A program made the position numbers and the translations under genes. A DNA stretch of 64,000 bases, taken from positions 1 through 64,000 of the forward strand of contig NZ_QGGG01000014.1 in NCBI RefSeq assembly GCF_003148475.1, in the 5' to 3' direction. Every line of letters begins with the position of its first letter. The stretch's first letter is position 1. The notes below the pieces were generated by a model that saw only the letters and a list, made by a program, of their open reading frames with translations, did no database searches and had not been told where the DNA came from. This DNA comes from Pseudaminobacter salicylatoxidans (GTDB lineage Bacteria > Pseudomonadota > Alphaproteobacteria > Rhizobiales > Rhizobiaceae). Below are positions 10,442-20,697 of the stretch, piece after piece.

Positions 10442-10458
10442 TATGCGCGGAGACCGTC

Positions 10459-10848
10459 ATGAACCTGCCGAACGATAGCGCCGCACTCGCCGATCTTGTC
10501 ACCCGCCTGGGCATCGGCCAGCGTGCGAGCCTTGCCACCGCGCACAACGGAACCGGATACTTCGCCGTCACGCCGCAGGCGCCCTACGACGCATCGTTGA
10601 GCGTGACCGAACAGACCGCGCAGCTTCTGGCGAAGGCCGAAGCACGCCTTGCCGAAATCGGCAGCGGCAAGGACAAGCTGCTGTTCGTAGCGATCATTCT
10701 CGCCGACATGGCCGGCTATGCGGAAATGAACAGCGTGTGGGACGGCTGGGTCAGCGGCATCAATCCGCCTGGGCGCGCCTGCTTCGGCGCAGCACTCGCA
10801 AACCCCGCGCTGAAGGTCGAGATGATCATGGTCTGCGCGGTGCCCTAG
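10459..10848 (+). CDS. RidA/YjgF-family enamine/imine deaminase
   Basis: Small cytosolic protein of 129 residues in the RidA family, which hydrolyses reactive enamines/imines released by PLP enzymes and some oxidases. The family arginine and C-terminal region are visible as NPPGRACFGAALANP followed by VEMIMVCAVP. The start follows GCGGAG. Its place between an ABC importer and a PLP aminotransferase suggests that the pathway creates an imine or enamine intermediate that this protein clears. Confidence 0.88.
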   Translation: MNLPNDSAALADLVTRLGIGQRASLATAHNGTGYFAVTPQAPYDASLSVTEQTAQLLAKAEARLAEIGSGKDKLLFVAIILADMAGYAEMNSVWDGWVSGINPPGRACFGAALANPALKVEMIMVCAVP

Positions 10849-10990
10849 GCGCGCATAGCCGAACCGCTCGCTTCCCGAACCCGCGGAGGCCGCCACATAT
10901 CAAGCTTCACAAGACTGACCGCAACCCACGGCGCATCCGCGCAGATGTGCCGCCAACGGCGGTGGAATTCGCAACCAGGGAGGTAAAACC

Positions 10991-12031
10991 GTGTTGGAAC
11001 AATCCTTGAACCTCAAAGCCAATCGCCGTCAATTCCTGATCGGCTCCGCAACCGCGCTTGCCGGCGGGCTTGCAATGCCGGCCATGGCGCGGGCCGAGAC
11101 CAAGAGCATCTCGGTCAACTCCTGGGGCGGCTCGTGGCTGGATTCGGCTCGCGCCAGTCTCTTCGACCCGTTCACCGCCGAAACCGGCATCAAGATCGAG
11201 ACGGTTTCGCCCGTGTCCTTCGCCAAGCTCGCCGCACAGGTGAAGACAGGTGTCTATGAGTTCGACGTCACCACGCTGGGCGCCGCCGAGCTTCTGCGCG
11301 CAAACCGGAGCGGACTGTTGGAGGACCTGCAAGAGCCCTATCCGGGCGGACTGCTGCAGAACGGCGTCGGCTCGCATGCCTTCGGTACGCTGATGGGCTG
11401 GCGTTCGGACAAATATGGCACGGAACCCAAGAGTTGGGCCGACTTCTGGGATGTCGAGCGCTTCCCCGGCACGCGCTCTCTGCAGCGCTACCCCGCCCGC
11501 GTGCTGCCTATCGCCCTGCTGGCAGATGGCGTGGCCAAGAAGGACCTCTATCCGCTCGACGTGGATCGTGCCTTCGCCTCACTCGATCGCATCAAGAAAC
11601 ACATCGTCGTGTGGTGGACGGCGGGCGAGCAATCCGCGCAGATCCTGCGCGATGGCGAGGTCGATATGATCGGCATCTGGAACAGCCGGTACTTCGCCGC
11701 GCAAGATGCCGGCTCACCGGTCGCCATGACCTGGAACGAATGCATTCTCGACAAGGCCTATTGGGTAGTGGCCAAGGGAACACCGAACGTCGATGCGGCC
11801 AAGGCGTTCGTCAAGTTCGCCACCTTGCCCAAACCGCTCGCCGGCTTCACCACAGCGCAGCAGGACGGGCCGCTCAATCCGGCCGCACTTCACCTGATCG
11901 ACCCGGCGCAGGCCGAGCGCATGCCGACCAACACACGTTATGCCGACCTCGTCGTATCGCAGGACATCGAGAATTTCGGTATCGACCCGGCCGAACTCTC
12001 CGAACGGTTCGAGGAATGGATTCTCAGCTGA
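10991..12031 (+). CDS. ABC transporter substrate-binding protein 2 (paralogue of 6566 gene)
   Basis: Second Tat-exported SBP_bac_8 protein, 346 residues, signal around NRRQFLIGSATALAGG. It aligns with the first binding protein over its whole length, sharing PVSFAKLA.QV.TG.YEFD, EPYPGGL, RVLPIALLADGVA and WVVAKGTPN; I judge about two thirds of positions identical by eye. The start is GTG 10991 after GGGAGGTAAAACC. Only one set of permease and ATPase genes is present, so both binding proteins probably feed the same channel with different ligands. Confidence 0.92.
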   Translation: MLEQSLNLKANRRQFLIGSATALAGGLAMPAMARAETKSISVNSWGGSWLDSARASLFDPFTAETGIKIETVSPVSFAKLAAQVKTGVYEFDVTTLGAAELLRANRSGLLEDLQEPYPGGLLQNGVGSHAFGTLMGWRSDKYGTEPKSWADFWDVERFPGTRSLQRYPARVLPIALLADGVAKKDLYPLDVDRAFASLDRIKKHIVVWWTAGEQSAQILRDGEVDMIGIWNSRYFAAQDAGSPVAMTWNECILDKAYWVVAKGTPNVDAAKAFVKFATLPKPLAGFTTAQQDGPLNPAALHLIDPAQAERMPTNTRYADLVVSQDIENFGIDPAELSERFEEWILS

Positions 12032-12158
12032 CGTGGCATGAGACGGATGCCCCACTGGCCTAGCGCCAGCGCATTCCGGCCGCGCTAGACAATACAACGC
12101 GGGCGGCGCTGGCTTGTCCTCGCCGCCCGGTTCTACAGTTCCAGCTTCGGAAGCTCCC

Positions 12159-13361
12159 ATGAGTCTCGCATTCGGTCGTCACTACCTGGCCATACCGGGT
12201 CCCTCGGTCATTCCCGACAGGGTGCTGGGCGCGATGCATCGCGCCGCACCCAACATCTATCAGGGCGAACTGGTGGAGATGATGCCCGGCCTGCTGCGCG
12301 ACCTGCGGCGCGTAGCAGGCACCGAAAAGGCAAATGTCGCGATCTATATCGCCAACGGCCACGGCGCCTGGGAGGCGGCCAACGCCAATCTGTTCTCGCG
12401 CGGCAACAAGGTTCTGTCGGCCGTCACCGGACATTTCGGAAACACCTGGGCGCTGAGCGCGAGGAACATGGGCATAGATGTCGAGACCATCGACTTCGAC
12501 AAGAGCCCCGTCGATCCCGCCCGCATCGAAGAGGCCTTGAGGGCCGACCGGGCACACCGCATCAAGGCCGTCTTCGTCACCCACACCGACACTGCAACCA
12601 CCATCCGCAACGACATAGAAGCCGTGCGCAAGGCGATCGATGACGCCGGGCACCCTGCCCTGCTCGCGGTGGATGCGATCGCCTCTCTCGGCTGCGACCC
12701 GCTCCATTTCGACACCTGGGGCATCGACGTGCTGATCAGCGCAAGCCAGAAAGGCCTGATGACGCCTCCTGGCCTCAGCTTCATCTGGTTTTCGGACAAG
12801 GCGCTGGCCGCCTCCGAAGGGTCCGAACTGGTGACGCCCTACTGGGACTGGAAGCTGCGCAGCCAGAGCACGGAATTCTACCGCTATTTCGGCGGAACCG
12901 CGCCCACGCATCACCTCTACGGACTGCGCGAGGCGCTGACCATGCTTCTCGACGAGGAAGGGCTGGAAGCCGCATGGAAGCGCCACGCGGCGCTGGCTTC
13001 CAGCGTATGGGCCGCCTTCAAGGCGTGGTCCAGAGACAGCGACATCGCGCTCAACGTCGCGGACAAGACCAGGCGCTCGCATTCGGTGACGGGCGCGCGC
13101 ATCGGGAATGGCGGCGCGATGCGCCTGCGCGAATGGCTGGAGAAGAATGCGGGCGTCACGCTGGGCATCGGGCTCGGCATGGCCCCACCGACCGAACCCG
13201 CCTACGGCGACTATCTGCGCGTCGCCCATATGGGCTACGTCAACGCGCATATGACGCTCGGCGTGCTTTCGGCCATGGAAGCGGGCATGCGCTCTCTTGG
13301 CGTCCCGCACGGCACCGGTGCGCTGGATGCGGCCGCACAGGCGATAGCCGAAGCGATCTGA
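12159..13361 (+). CDS. Class V aminotransferase (alanine/serine-glyoxylate type)
   Basis: PLP enzyme of 400 residues of the fold-type I alanine-glyoxylate/serine-glyoxylate/phosphoserine aminotransferase family. The N-terminus HYLAIPGPSVIPDRVLGAM is characteristic, and the cofactor lysine is in DVLISASQKGLMTPPG. It probably transfers an amino group between a small amino acid and a 2-oxo acid such as glyoxylate or pyruvate. ATG 12159 after GGAAG is preferred over an in-frame upstream codon at 12114. The gene continues the catabolic cluster after the second binding protein. Confidence 0.9.
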   Translation: MSLAFGRHYLAIPGPSVIPDRVLGAMHRAAPNIYQGELVEMMPGLLRDLRRVAGTEKANVAIYIANGHGAWEAANANLFSRGNKVLSAVTGHFGNTWALSARNMGIDVETIDFDKSPVDPARIEEALRADRAHRIKAVFVTHTDTATTIRNDIEAVRKAIDDAGHPALLAVDAIASLGCDPLHFDTWGIDVLISASQKGLMTPPGLSFIWFSDKALAASEGSELVTPYWDWKLRSQSTEFYRYFGGTAPTHHLYGLREALTMLLDEEGLEAAWKRHAALASSVWAAFKAWSRDSDIALNVADKTRRSHSVTGARIGNGGAMRLREWLEKNAGVTLGIGLGMAPPTEPAYGDYLRVAHMGYVNAHMTLGVLSAMEAGMRSLGVPHGTGALDAAAQAIAEAI

Positions 13362-13526
13362 CCCGCCCGCCATCTTCGCTCTTGGCCTGCGGCTGGAGAG
13401 CTCCCATGGAAGCCAACGCCTCATTGACGGCCACGTGAGGGACGTCCACATTCACGGTGCGCGCCTCTGACCACCGGACGGCGCGCGCCCTAAATTTTGC
13501 CTATCCGCAGATGAACGAGGCCCACC

Positions 13527-13922
13527 ATGGAGATCAAGAGAAGCGGTTCGCAGCCATCCGGCAAGGGACCCGCGGACTGGTTCACCGGCGCGGTGCGCAT
13601 CGATCCGCTGTTTTCTCCTTCCGAACCGGCGCGGGTTACGGGCTCGCTCGTGACGTTCGAGCCCGGCGCGCGCACGGCGTGGCACACCCACCCGCTTGGG
13701 CAGGCGCTGATCGTTACGTCCGGGTTGGGCTGGGTTCAGCGTGAGGGCGGCGCGGTCGAGGAAGTCCGGCCGGGAGACGTCGTGTGGTTCGATCCGGGCG
13801 AAAAGCACTGGCACGGCGCCACGCCGGACACAGCCATGAGCCACATCGCCATACAGGAAAAGCTCAACGGCTCGCCGGTGGACTGGCTGGAACAGGTCAG
13901 CGACAGCCAATATAGCCGATAA
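13527..13922 (+). CDS. Cupin-domain protein
   Basis: Small single-domain cupin of 131 residues. Both cupin motifs are visible: [17 protein letters not shown] and [18 protein letters not shown], with metal-binding histidines. Related proteins include carboxymuconolactone-type and mandelonitrile-lyase-type cupins, so an enzyme with a bound metal is plausible. Position near the end of the catabolic cluster suggests a late pathway step. Substrate unknown. Confidence 0.85.
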   Translation: MEIKRSGSQPSGKGPADWFTGAVRIDPLFSPSEPARVTGSLVTFEPGARTAWHTHPLGQALIVTSGLGWVQREGGAVEEVRPGDVVWFDPGEKHWHGATPDTAMSHIAIQEKLNGSPVDWLEQVSDSQYSR

Positions 13923-13978
13923 GGGTTTTGCCAACCAAACTCATGATCGCCGGCGGTCTTTCGATTGCCAGTCACCGT

Positions 13979-14000
13979 GGCCATCGCTTTCCCGATGGCC
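13979..14000 (+). other. Hairpin between cupin and tautomerase genes
   Basis: GGCCATCG, a six-base loop CTTTCC, then CGATGGCC form an 8-bp stem 57 bases after the cupin stop. No T-run follows, so termination is doubtful; mRNA stabilisation or partial attenuation before the tautomerase gene is possible. Confidence 0.35.
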
Positions 14001-14079
14001 TCACAGTCAGCCGGCCGGAAGCGGGACAGCAAGGAAGTCCCGCCCGGCCAATCAGCCAGATATATCGAGGGAAGCGGGC

Positions 14080-14310
14080 ATGCCCCACATCATCGTCAAA
14101 CTCTACCCAGGCAGATCCGAAGAGCAGAAGGCGCGCATCGCCGAGGAAGTGACCAAAGCCATGATGGCCGCAGCAAACTGCGCCGAAAAGTCGGTATCCG
14201 TCAGCATCGAGGACGTTGCACCCGAGGACTGGGCCGAGAAGGTCTACAAGCCCGACATCGTCGGTAAGGCGAACCTGATCTACAAGAAGCCCGGCTACGA
14301 TCCGCTCTAA
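14080..14310 (+). CDS. 4-oxalocrotonate tautomerase-family protein, PptA-like
   Basis: Tautomerase of 76 residues. The catalytic Pro is exposed after removal of Met (MPHIIVKLYPGRSEEQ), and the C-terminus ANLIYKKPGYDPL closely matches Escherichia coli PptA (77 residues), rather than the shorter 62-residue XylH type. It catalyses proton shifts in enol/keto acids. It is the last plus-strand gene of the catabolic cluster and ends just before a shared terminator hairpin. Confidence 0.88.
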   Translation: MPHIIVKLYPGRSEEQKARIAEEVTKAMMAAANCAEKSVSVSIEDVAPEDWAEKVYKPDIVGKANLIYKKPGYDPL

Positions 14311-14326
14311 GCATTGATGTTAAAAA

Positions 14327-14355
14327 CCCACCGACCCGCATGAGGGATCGGTGGG
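14327..14355 (-). terminator. Terminator of guaA (bidirectional hairpin)
   Basis: CCCACCGA-CCC pairs with GGG-A-TCGGTGGG around a loop GCATGA. Read on the minus strand the stem is followed by TTTTTA, a factor-independent terminator placed 50 bases after the guaA stop. The same stem may weakly end the plus-strand tautomerase transcript, which has no T-run. Confidence 0.8.
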
Positions 14356-14404
14356 TGGTGTTCTCAGAACCGCATGGGACCGGTTGCCCCGCAAGGCACC
14401 CGAA

Positions 14405-15967
14405 TTATTCCCACTCGATGGTTCCGGGCGGCTTGGAGGTTACGTCGTAGACGACGCGGTTGATGCCGCGCACCTCGTTGATGATGCGGGTGGCGGCGTT
14501 GCCGAGGAAGTTCATGTCGTAGTGGTAGAAATCGGCGGTCATGCCGTCCACCGACGTTACGGCGCGCAGCGCGCACACATATTCATAGGTGCGGCTGTCG
14601 CCCATCACGCCCACCGTCTGCACCGGCAGAAGCACGGCAAAGGCCTGCCAGATGGCGTCGTAGAGGCCTGCCTTGCGGATTTCGTCGAGATAGATCGCAT
14701 CGGCGTTGCGCAGGATTTCCAGCTTCTCGCGCGTCACGCCGCCGGGGCAGCGGATGGCGAGGCCCGGACCCGGGAACGGATGGCGGCCGATGAAGCTGTC
14801 GGGCAGGCCGAGCTCCTTGCCGAGCGCACGCACCTCGTCCTTGAACAGTTCGCGCAGCGGCTCCACCAGTTGCATGTTCATGCGCTCGGGCAGGCCGCCG
14901 ACATTGTGGTGCGACTTGATCGTCACCGACGGGCCGCCGGTGAAGGAAACGCTTTCGATGACGTCGGGATAGAGCGTGCCCTGGGCGAGGAATTCCGCGC
15001 CGCCAAGCTTCCTGGCCTCTTCCTCGAACACCTCGATGAACAGCCGGCCGATGGTCTTGCGTTTCACTTCCGGATCGCTCTCGCCTTCCAGCGCGGAGAT
15101 GAAACGGTCGGAAGCGTCCACGAGGATCAACGGCAGGTTGTAGTGTTCGCGGAACATAGCCACTACATCGGCCGCCTCGTTCTTGCGCATCAGGCCGTGG
15201 TCCACGAGAATGCAGGTGAGCTGGTCGCCCACCGCCTCATGCACCAGAAGGGCCGCCACCGACGAATCGACGCCGCCCGAAAGCGCGCAGATGACCTTGC
15301 TCTTGCCAACCTGCTCGCGAATGGATTGCACCGCCTTCTCGCGATAGGTCGCCATGCTCCAGTCGCCCTGGATGCCGGCAATCCTGTGCACGAAATTGGC
15401 AAGCAACCGGGAACCGTCGGGCGTGTGCACGACTTCGGGGTGGAACTGCACGGCATAGAAGCGGCGCTTCTCGTCGGCAATCGCTGCAAAGGGAGCGCCT
15501 GCAGAGGTGCCGATGATGCGGAAGCCTTCAGGGAGCCCGGTGACGCGGTCGCCATGGCTCATCCAGACCTGATGGCGAGTGCCCTTGGCCCAGATGCCGT
15601 CGAAGAGCGCGCTGTCTTCCTCGATGGTCAGGAAAGCGCGTCCGAACTCGCGATCATGCCCGGCCTCGACCTTGCCGCCAAGCTGCGCGCACATCGTCTG
15701 TTCGCCATAGCAGATGCCGAGGACAGGAATGTTCGCCTCGAATATCTCCTGCGGCGCGCGCGGGCTGCCAATGTCGACGGTCGAATGCGGGCTGCCGGAC
15801 AGGATCACAGCCTTGGGCTGGAAGCGCTCGAACGCTTCCTTGGCGGACTGGAATGGGACGATCTCGGAATAGACGCCGGCCTCGCGAACGCGACGCGCAA
15901 TCAGCTGCGTCACCTGGCTGCCGAAGTCGATAATGAGGACGGTATCGGGATGGGTGTCGGTTGTCAT
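14405..15967 (-). CDS. guaA: GMP synthase (glutamine-hydrolysing)
   Basis: Two-domain enzyme of 520 residues that converts XMP to GMP. The N-terminal class I glutamine amidotransferase has [17 protein letters not shown] and the nucleophile in VLGICYGEQ. The ATP pyrophosphatase domain has the P-loop [16 protein letters not shown], and the C-terminal dimerisation domain ends PPGTIEWE as usual. I chose ATG 15967; an in-frame ATG nine bases upstream is equally possible as neither has a strong ribosome site. Confidence 0.97.
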   Translation of the reverse strand: MTTDTHPDTVLIIDFGSQVTQLIARRVREAGVYSEIVPFQSAKEAFERFQPKAVILSGSPHSTVDIGSPRAPQEIFEANIPVLGICYGEQTMCAQLGGKVEAGHDREFGRAFLTIEEDSALFDGIWAKGTRHQVWMSHGDRVTGLPEGFRIIGTSAGAPFAAIADEKRRFYAVQFHPEVVHTPDGSRLLANFVHRIAGIQGDWSMATYREKAVQSIREQVGKSKVICALSGGVDSSVAALLVHEAVGDQLTCILVDHGLMRKNEAADVVAMFREHYNLPLILVDASDRFISALEGESDPEVKRKTIGRLFIEVFEEEARKLGGAEFLAQGTLYPDVIESVSFTGGPSVTIKSHHNVGGLPERMNMQLVEPLRELFKDEVRALGKELGLPDSFIGRHPFPGPGLAIRCPGGVTREKLEILRNADAIYLDEIRKAGLYDAIWQAFAVLLPVQTVGVMGDSRTYEYVCALRAVTSVDGMTADFYHYDMNFLGNAATRIINEVRGINRVVYDVTSKPPGTIEWE

Positions 15968-16078
15968 GGCGAGCATTTAGAGAAAGTTGCGGTGCCGCGC
16001 AATGGGGAGCAGCACTTTGCAGCATGACACACAGGATTCTTTGGCTTCTGCGTGAGTTTTACGGACGCCTCGCGCCTG

Positions 16079-16711
16079 TCAGGGGCGAAGGCTGCCATCC
16101 AGGAGCGCCGCTTCGAGCTTCCCCACGGCAGCGGCAAGGTTCTCATCCACGATGTGCAGATATTCGGTCCAGTCGCCGACATGCCGCAATTCGGCCGCGC
16201 CATCGGAAATACCGCGCAGGCCGATCAGTGGCAGATTGAACAGATGGCAGGCGCGCAGCACCGCAAAGGTCTCCATATCGACCATGTCGGCGTCGATCGC
16301 ATCATAGGCCGTGCCCGAGATGATCGCCGCGCCGGTGGATAGCCGCGCGCCGGGGAGGCCCGGCACGCCAAGCGGCATCGGCACGCTGACCGGCAGGTCG
16401 AGGAAAGGCGTCGCGCCCCTGGCAAAGCCCAATACCGACGCATCCATGTCGCGATAGGAAACCGATGTCGCCTGATAGACTTCGGTCTGCTCGAGCGTGC
16501 GGCTGCCGGCTGACCCCAGCGAGACGACGAGATCGGGCCGCGTGCCGTCTGCTTCCAGACGCGCCAGTTCCGCTCCCATACGCACGCCCGCTTCGACGGG
16601 GCCGACGCCGATCATGAAAGGCTTGAACAGCTTGCGCAGATGTGGGCCGTATTCGGCATCGACCGCCATCGCGAAGAGCACGGCCTTGCCGCCTATCGTC
16701 GTGAGCGGCAT
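16079..16711 (-). CDS. mtnN: 5'-methylthioadenosine/S-adenosylhomocysteine nucleosidase
   Basis: Nucleosidase of 210 residues that cleaves adenine from methylthioadenosine and S-adenosylhomocysteine. The catalytic carboxylates are visible in AMAVDAEYGPHL (general acid site), VDMETFAVLRAC (ribose-binding Glu) and LRGISDGAAEL (adenine-contact Asp). It is a little shorter than the usual 230 residues. It begins 4 bases after the thioesterase gene, so the two are one operon. Confidence 0.85.
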   Translation of the reverse strand: MPLTTIGGKAVLFAMAVDAEYGPHLRKLFKPFMIGVGPVEAGVRMGAELARLEADGTRPDLVVSLGSAGSRTLEQTEVYQATSVSYRDMDASVLGFARGATPFLDLPVSVPMPLGVPGLPGARLSTGAAIISGTAYDAIDADMVDMETFAVLRACHLFNLPLIGLRGISDGAAELRHVGDWTEYLHIVDENLAAAVGKLEAALLDGSLRP

Positions 16712-16715
16712 CGCG

Positions 16716-17174
16716 TCAGCCCGATATGCCGTCGCGTCCGCGCACGGTCATCATGGTGCCGGTCATGGTGGCGATAAGCTTGGCCTCGCCATCGGCGGCA
16801 AAGGCATAGGCCTGGCCGTCTGCCACCACGATGGTGCGGCCGGGCTTCGTCACCGACCCGCGAAACAGAAAGCGCTCGCCCTGCCCCGGCGCAAGCAGGT
16901 TCACCTTAAATTCGATGGTCAGCACCGCCGCATCTTCGGGCATGATGGAAAAGGCGGCATAGCCGCAAGCCGAATCGAGCGCGGTCGAGATGATGCCGGC
17001 ATGCAGGAAACCGTGCTGCTGGGTGAGCTCGGCAGAATAAGGCATCTCGATCTCGACCACACCCGGCCGCACCAGCGTCAGCGCGGCGCCGATAGTGCTC
17101 ATCGCCTGCTGGCGAGCAAAGGATGCCCTCACCCGTTCTTCATAGTCCGGTGAGGCTTCTATACGTTCAGCCAT
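16716..17174 (-). CDS. PaaI-family hotdog thioesterase
   Basis: Acyl-CoA thioesterase-like protein of 152 residues with the hotdog fold. The family motif appears as QQHGFLHAGIISTALDSACG, where the Gly-His-Ala-Gly turn and the Asp form the active site. It is expected to hydrolyse short or aromatic acyl-CoA esters in the cytosol. It is immediately upstream of mtnN; the functional link is unclear. Confidence 0.85.
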   Translation of the reverse strand: MAERIEASPDYEERVRASFARQQAMSTIGAALTLVRPGVVEIEMPYSAELTQQHGFLHAGIISTALDSACGYAAFSIMPEDAAVLTIEFKVNLLAPGQGERFLFRGSVTKPGRTIVVADGQAYAFAADGEAKLIATMTGTMMTVRGRDGISG

Positions 17175-17286
17175 TGCCGAGCCCTCCCTGTCGTCAGCAG
17201 CTTATTGCAAAGGGCTGACGCAGAGGCAACCGTCAATGCTGCATTGCAACAACGTTTGCCGGCTGAAATGGGCCAGCGCGCTGCCG

Positions 17287-18576
17287 TCAACCGGACCGGC
17301 GCAAAGCTGCAAAGAAGAAGCCGTCGGTGCCGGTCCGGCCCGGTGTCAGCGAGATGCCGCGCGCCGGATCGATGCGGGCGACACCCGCTCTCCCGGAAAA
17401 ATGCCTTTCCCAAAGGGCCGCATGATCGACGGGTTCGAAGCCTTGCCTGCGCGCCAGAAACGCGGCGACCTGATCGCAGTTCTCCTCCTCGAAGATGGAA
17501 CAGGTCACATAGACCAGCAATCCGCCCGGCTTCACATTGGCATGCGCCGTATCAAGGATCATCGCCTGCTCTCCTCTGCGCACGTCGAGCTGGTGCCGGT
17601 TGAGCCGCCATTTGGCGTCGGGGCGCCGCCGCCATGTGCCGGAGCCGGTGCAAGGCGCATCGATCAACACGATGTCCATCCGACCTTCCAGATCAGCAAG
17701 GTCCGCAGGCCCCGCAAGCACCTGGACATTTCGGTTGTCGGAGCGGCGGATACGGTCGAAGATCGGATTGAGGCGCTGCCTCTCGACGTCATGGGCGAAG
17801 ATCTGGCCGCGGTTTTCCATGGTCGCCGACAGCGCCAGTGTCTTGCCACCGGCACCGGCGCAATAATCGAGCACCTGCATGCCGGGCTTTGCCTCCGCCA
17901 GTTCGGCCGCGATCTGCGAGCCTTCGTCCTGCACCTCGAACCACCCATCCTGGAAGGCAGGCTCCGACTGGACATTGGGATGACGGCCGCTGCCATCTAT
18001 GGGCGGAATGCGGATGCCATTCGTGGCAAGGGCGGCGGGGGCCGCGTTGGTGCCGGCAAGTTCGGCGATTATCTTTTCGCGGTCGGCCTTCAGCGTGTTG
18101 ACCCGAAGGTCGAGCGGTGGGCGCGAGGCAAGGGCTGCACCCTCGGCGACCCAATCCGCGCCGAATGCCTGTTCCAGCAGGGGCGCGCACCAGTCCGGGC
18201 AATCCGCCCGCACGACATCGGGCGCCTGCGCCAGATCGCGCGAAGCGATCGTGGCGAGCTCATCCGCACTTAGCGGCGGCGGCGCGAAGCGATCGCCTTC
18301 CAGCGTGGTGTTGAGTGTTTCCGGGGTTTCGCGCCACTCCAGAAGCAGGGCTCCAAAACCGATGGCGCGAGGCGTTTCGTCCCCCACAAGCCAGCCGGCG
18401 GAACGCTTGCGGCGCAGGCCGTCATAGACGATGTTGCCGATCGCCGCGCGGTCGCCGGCGCCGGCGAAACGATGCGACAGGCCCCAATCCTTCAAGGCAT
18501 CCGCAGCCGGCCTGTGCCGCTGCTCGATGTCTTCAAGCACTTCAATGGCTGCAGCCAGCCTTCCGCCAAGTCGCAT
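17287..18576 (-). CDS. RsmB-type 16S rRNA (cytosine-C5) methyltransferase
   Basis: RsmB/Nop2-family RNA methyltransferase, about 429 residues. The S-adenosylmethionine site is CAGAGGKTLALSATM, motif IV with one cysteine is DAPCTGSGTWRRRPDAKW, and the nucleophile cysteine is in VYVTCSIFEEEN. An N-terminal NusB-like region (residues 1-150) precedes the catalytic domain. ATG 18576 is used because family similarity starts there; the frame extends 33 codons further without support. Exact target base is inferred from the family. Confidence 0.88.
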   Translation of the reverse strand: MRLGGRLAAAIEVLEDIEQRHRPAADALKDWGLSHRFAGAGDRAAIGNIVYDGLRRKRSAGWLVGDETPRAIGFGALLLEWRETPETLNTTLEGDRFAPPPLSADELATIASRDLAQAPDVVRADCPDWCAPLLEQAFGADWVAEGAALASRPPLDLRVNTLKADREKIIAELAGTNAAPAALATNGIRIPPIDGSGRHPNVQSEPAFQDGWFEVQDEGSQIAAELAEAKPGMQVLDYCAGAGGKTLALSATMENRGQIFAHDVERQRLNPIFDRIRRSDNRNVQVLAGPADLADLEGRMDIVLIDAPCTGSGTWRRRPDAKWRLNRHQLDVRRGEQAMILDTAHANVKPGGLLVYVTCSIFEEENCDQVAAFLARRQGFEPVDHAALWERHFSGRAGVARIDPARGISLTPGRTGTDGFFFAALRRSG

Positions 18577-18763
18577 ATTCGGTGATCCCTGTTTCGGCTT
18601 ACCCGTGACAGGGCCTGAGTAACGCCCGCCAGCCATGCGCACAAGCCTTGGTCGGAAAATCCGGTGATGTTCCAAAGAAAGTGCCGATAAACATTTCGTA
18701 ATCCGGGAACGGCAGGCGCGCCTGCAAGTTTATCGGCCGGGACGCACTATGTGAGGTTTCAAA

Positions 18764-19021
18764 ATGAAAAACCTTGTTCTTGCTTCTATCATCGCCATCA
18801 CCTCCGCAATACCTTTCGGCCTCCCGGCTCAAGCGGGGGAAGCGACACTCTCCAACGCGCAATATGTGTATCGCGAGTGGGGTCCGCGCTACTACGGCCC
18901 CCGCCACTATGCTCCGCGCTACTATCGCCCCTATGGCTGGGCGCGGCATTGTCGCGTCGAGGTGGTCAGGCATCACCGCAACGGACATGTCTGGTACGAC
19001 AAGGTGCGCGTGTGCCGCTAG
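18764..19021 (+). CDS. Small exported Tyr/His/Arg-rich protein
   Basis: Secreted protein of 85 residues. A signal peptide (MKNLVLASIIAITSAIPFGL, cleavage near PAQAG) is followed by a mature part rich in Tyr, Arg, His and Pro (YYGPRHYAPRYYRP) and a C-terminal Cys-containing end (WYDKVRVCR). Similar short proteins are common in rhizobia and have no assigned role. GAGG precedes the ATG. It is flanked by the rsmB-type gene (divergent) and the katA terminator. Confidence 0.75.
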   Translation: MKNLVLASIIAITSAIPFGLPAQAGEATLSNAQYVYREWGPRYYGPRHYAPRYYRPYGWARHCRVEVVRHHRNGHVWYDKVRVCR

Positions 19022-19072
19022 AGACGACACGCCTGCACCCGCACCTGCTCAGGCTATGGAACAACACAAAAA

Positions 19073-19094
19073 GGGCGCGGCATCTGCCGCGCCC
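19073..19094 (-). terminator. katA terminator
   Basis: GGGCGCGGCA and TGCCGCGCCC form a strong hairpin. On the minus strand it is followed by TTTTTGTG, so it ends the katA transcript 24 bases past its stop. It may also serve the small plus-strand gene that ends at 19021. Confidence 0.85.
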
Positions 19095-19117
19095 TTCAGC
19101 TTTCCCGGATGAGCTGC

Positions 19118-20620
19118 TTACTCGGCAGCTTCCTGCGGTGTTTTCTCGGTCACGGAGATCGCAGGCCGGTCCTTGCCGTCCGCCGCCGAGAGCGCCTTGC
19201 GCACGCCATTGCCGTAGTCGGGATGGATCCTGTCGAAATGCCCGAGCTGGCGCTCGACGATGAAGTCCGGCACGCCTCCCATCGCCGCGGCGATGTTGGA
19301 GAACAACCGGTTCTTCTGGCCTTCGTCGAAAAGGTTGAACAGCGCGCGCGGCTGCGAATAGTCGTCATTGCCGGCGCGGTGATCGTAGCGAGCCGCATCA
19401 CCCGAAATGCGCATCGGCGGCTCCATGGCGGCAGGCAGTTCCACCGGCCCCCCGAAGGAGTTCGGCTCGTAATAGGCGTCCGGATTGCCCGTCTTGATGC
19501 CGCCATAGACGTTCATCTGCCCGTCGCGGTGGTAGTGATGCACCTCGTTACGCGGCCGGTTGACGGGGATGGACTCGTAGTGCGTGCCCAGCCGGTGGCG
19601 ATGCGCGTCCGCATAAGAGAAGACACGCGCCTGCAGCATCTTGTCAGGCGAGAAGCCGATACCCGGCACGATGTTCGAGGGCGAGAACGCGGCGTTCTCG
19701 ATCTCGGCGAAATAGTTCTCCGCGTTGCGATTCAGTTCCAGGATGCCGATGTCGATGGGCGGATAGTCGGCGTGCGGCCACACCTTGGTGAGGTCGAACG
19801 GGTTGTACGAGGTCTTTTCCGCATCCAGTTCGGGCATGATCTGGACCTGCATCTTCCAGCGCGGAAATTCACCGCGCTCCAGCGCGTTGAACAGGTCTTC
19901 CTGCGTGGATTCGCGGGTCTTGCCGATGACCTTCTCGGCTTCCTCGTTGGTCCAGTGCCTGTGGCCCTGCATGGATTTGAAGTGGAACTTCACCCAGTAG
20001 CGCTCGCCGGCATCGTTCCACAGCGAGAAGGTGTGGGAACCATAGCCGTTGATGTGGCGCACGTCGGTCGGCAGGCCACGGTCCGACATCAGGATGGTGA
20101 CCTGATGCAGGCTTTCCGGGCTGAGCGACCAGAAGTCCCACATGGCAGTGGGCGAACGCATATTGGTCTTGGGGTGACGCTTCTGCGTGTGGATGAAGTC
20201 CGGGAACTTCAGCGGATCGCGCACAAAGAAGACCGGCGTGTTGTTGCCGACAAGGTCCCAGTTGCCCTCTTCGGTGTAGAACTTGATGGCGAAGCCACGC
20301 ACGTCGCGCTCGGCGTCGGCTGCACCCATTTCGCCCGCAACGGTCGAGAAGCGCAGGATCAGCGGCGTTTCAGCGCCAGGCTGAAGCACCTTGGCCTTTG
20401 TGTATTTGGAGATGTCGCCGGTGATCTTCAGCGTGCCATGCGCACCCCAGCCCTTGGCATGGACGGCGCGCTCGGGGATTCGCTCACGGTTCTGGTGGGC
20501 CAGCTTTTCGATGAGCTGATAGTCCTGCAGGAGAACTGGACCGCGCTCGCCCGCCGTCAGCGAGTTCTGGTTGTCCGGTATCGGCGCCCCGGCCGAGGTG
20601 GTCATCGTGGGCTTCGTCAT
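19118..20620 (-). CDS. katA: Monofunctional haem catalase
   Basis: Clade 3 small-subunit catalase of 500 residues, breaking down hydrogen peroxide in the cytosol. The catalytic histidine is in [12 protein letters not shown], the distal asparagine in [14 protein letters not shown], and the haem-ligand tyrosine in [21 protein letters not shown] eight bases before ATG 20620 fixes the start. It diverges from an OxyR gene across a 154-base region, a common arrangement for peroxide-inducible catalase. Confidence 0.96.
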   Translation of the reverse strand: MTKPTMTTSAGAPIPDNQNSLTAGERGPVLLQDYQLIEKLAHQNRERIPERAVHAKGWGAHGTLKITGDISKYTKAKVLQPGAETPLILRFSTVAGEMGAADAERDVRGFAIKFYTEEGNWDLVGNNTPVFFVRDPLKFPDFIHTQKRHPKTNMRSPTAMWDFWSLSPESLHQVTILMSDRGLPTDVRHINGYGSHTFSLWNDAGERYWVKFHFKSMQGHRHWTNEEAEKVIGKTRESTQEDLFNALERGEFPRWKMQVQIMPELDAEKTSYNPFDLTKVWPHADYPPIDIGILELNRNAENYFAEIENAAFSPSNIVPGIGFSPDKMLQARVFSYADAHRHRLGTHYESIPVNRPRNEVHHYHRDGQMNVYGGIKTGNPDAYYEPNSFGGPVELPAAMEPPMRISGDAARYDHRAGNDDYSQPRALFNLFDEGQKNRLFSNIAAAMGGVPDFIVERQLGHFDRIHPDYGNGVRKALSAADGKDRPAISVTEKTPQEAAE

Positions 20621-20697
20621 AGCTTCAGCCTCCTTCAAAAAGAGCTAGTCTGCTTTGGATTCTTTTCCTCCGGCATCCCGGTAGGCGAGACGCCAGT

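Noticed and set aside
14351-16027. Plus-strand open frame of 558 codons
   Set aside because: Antisense to guaA along its whole length; shadow.
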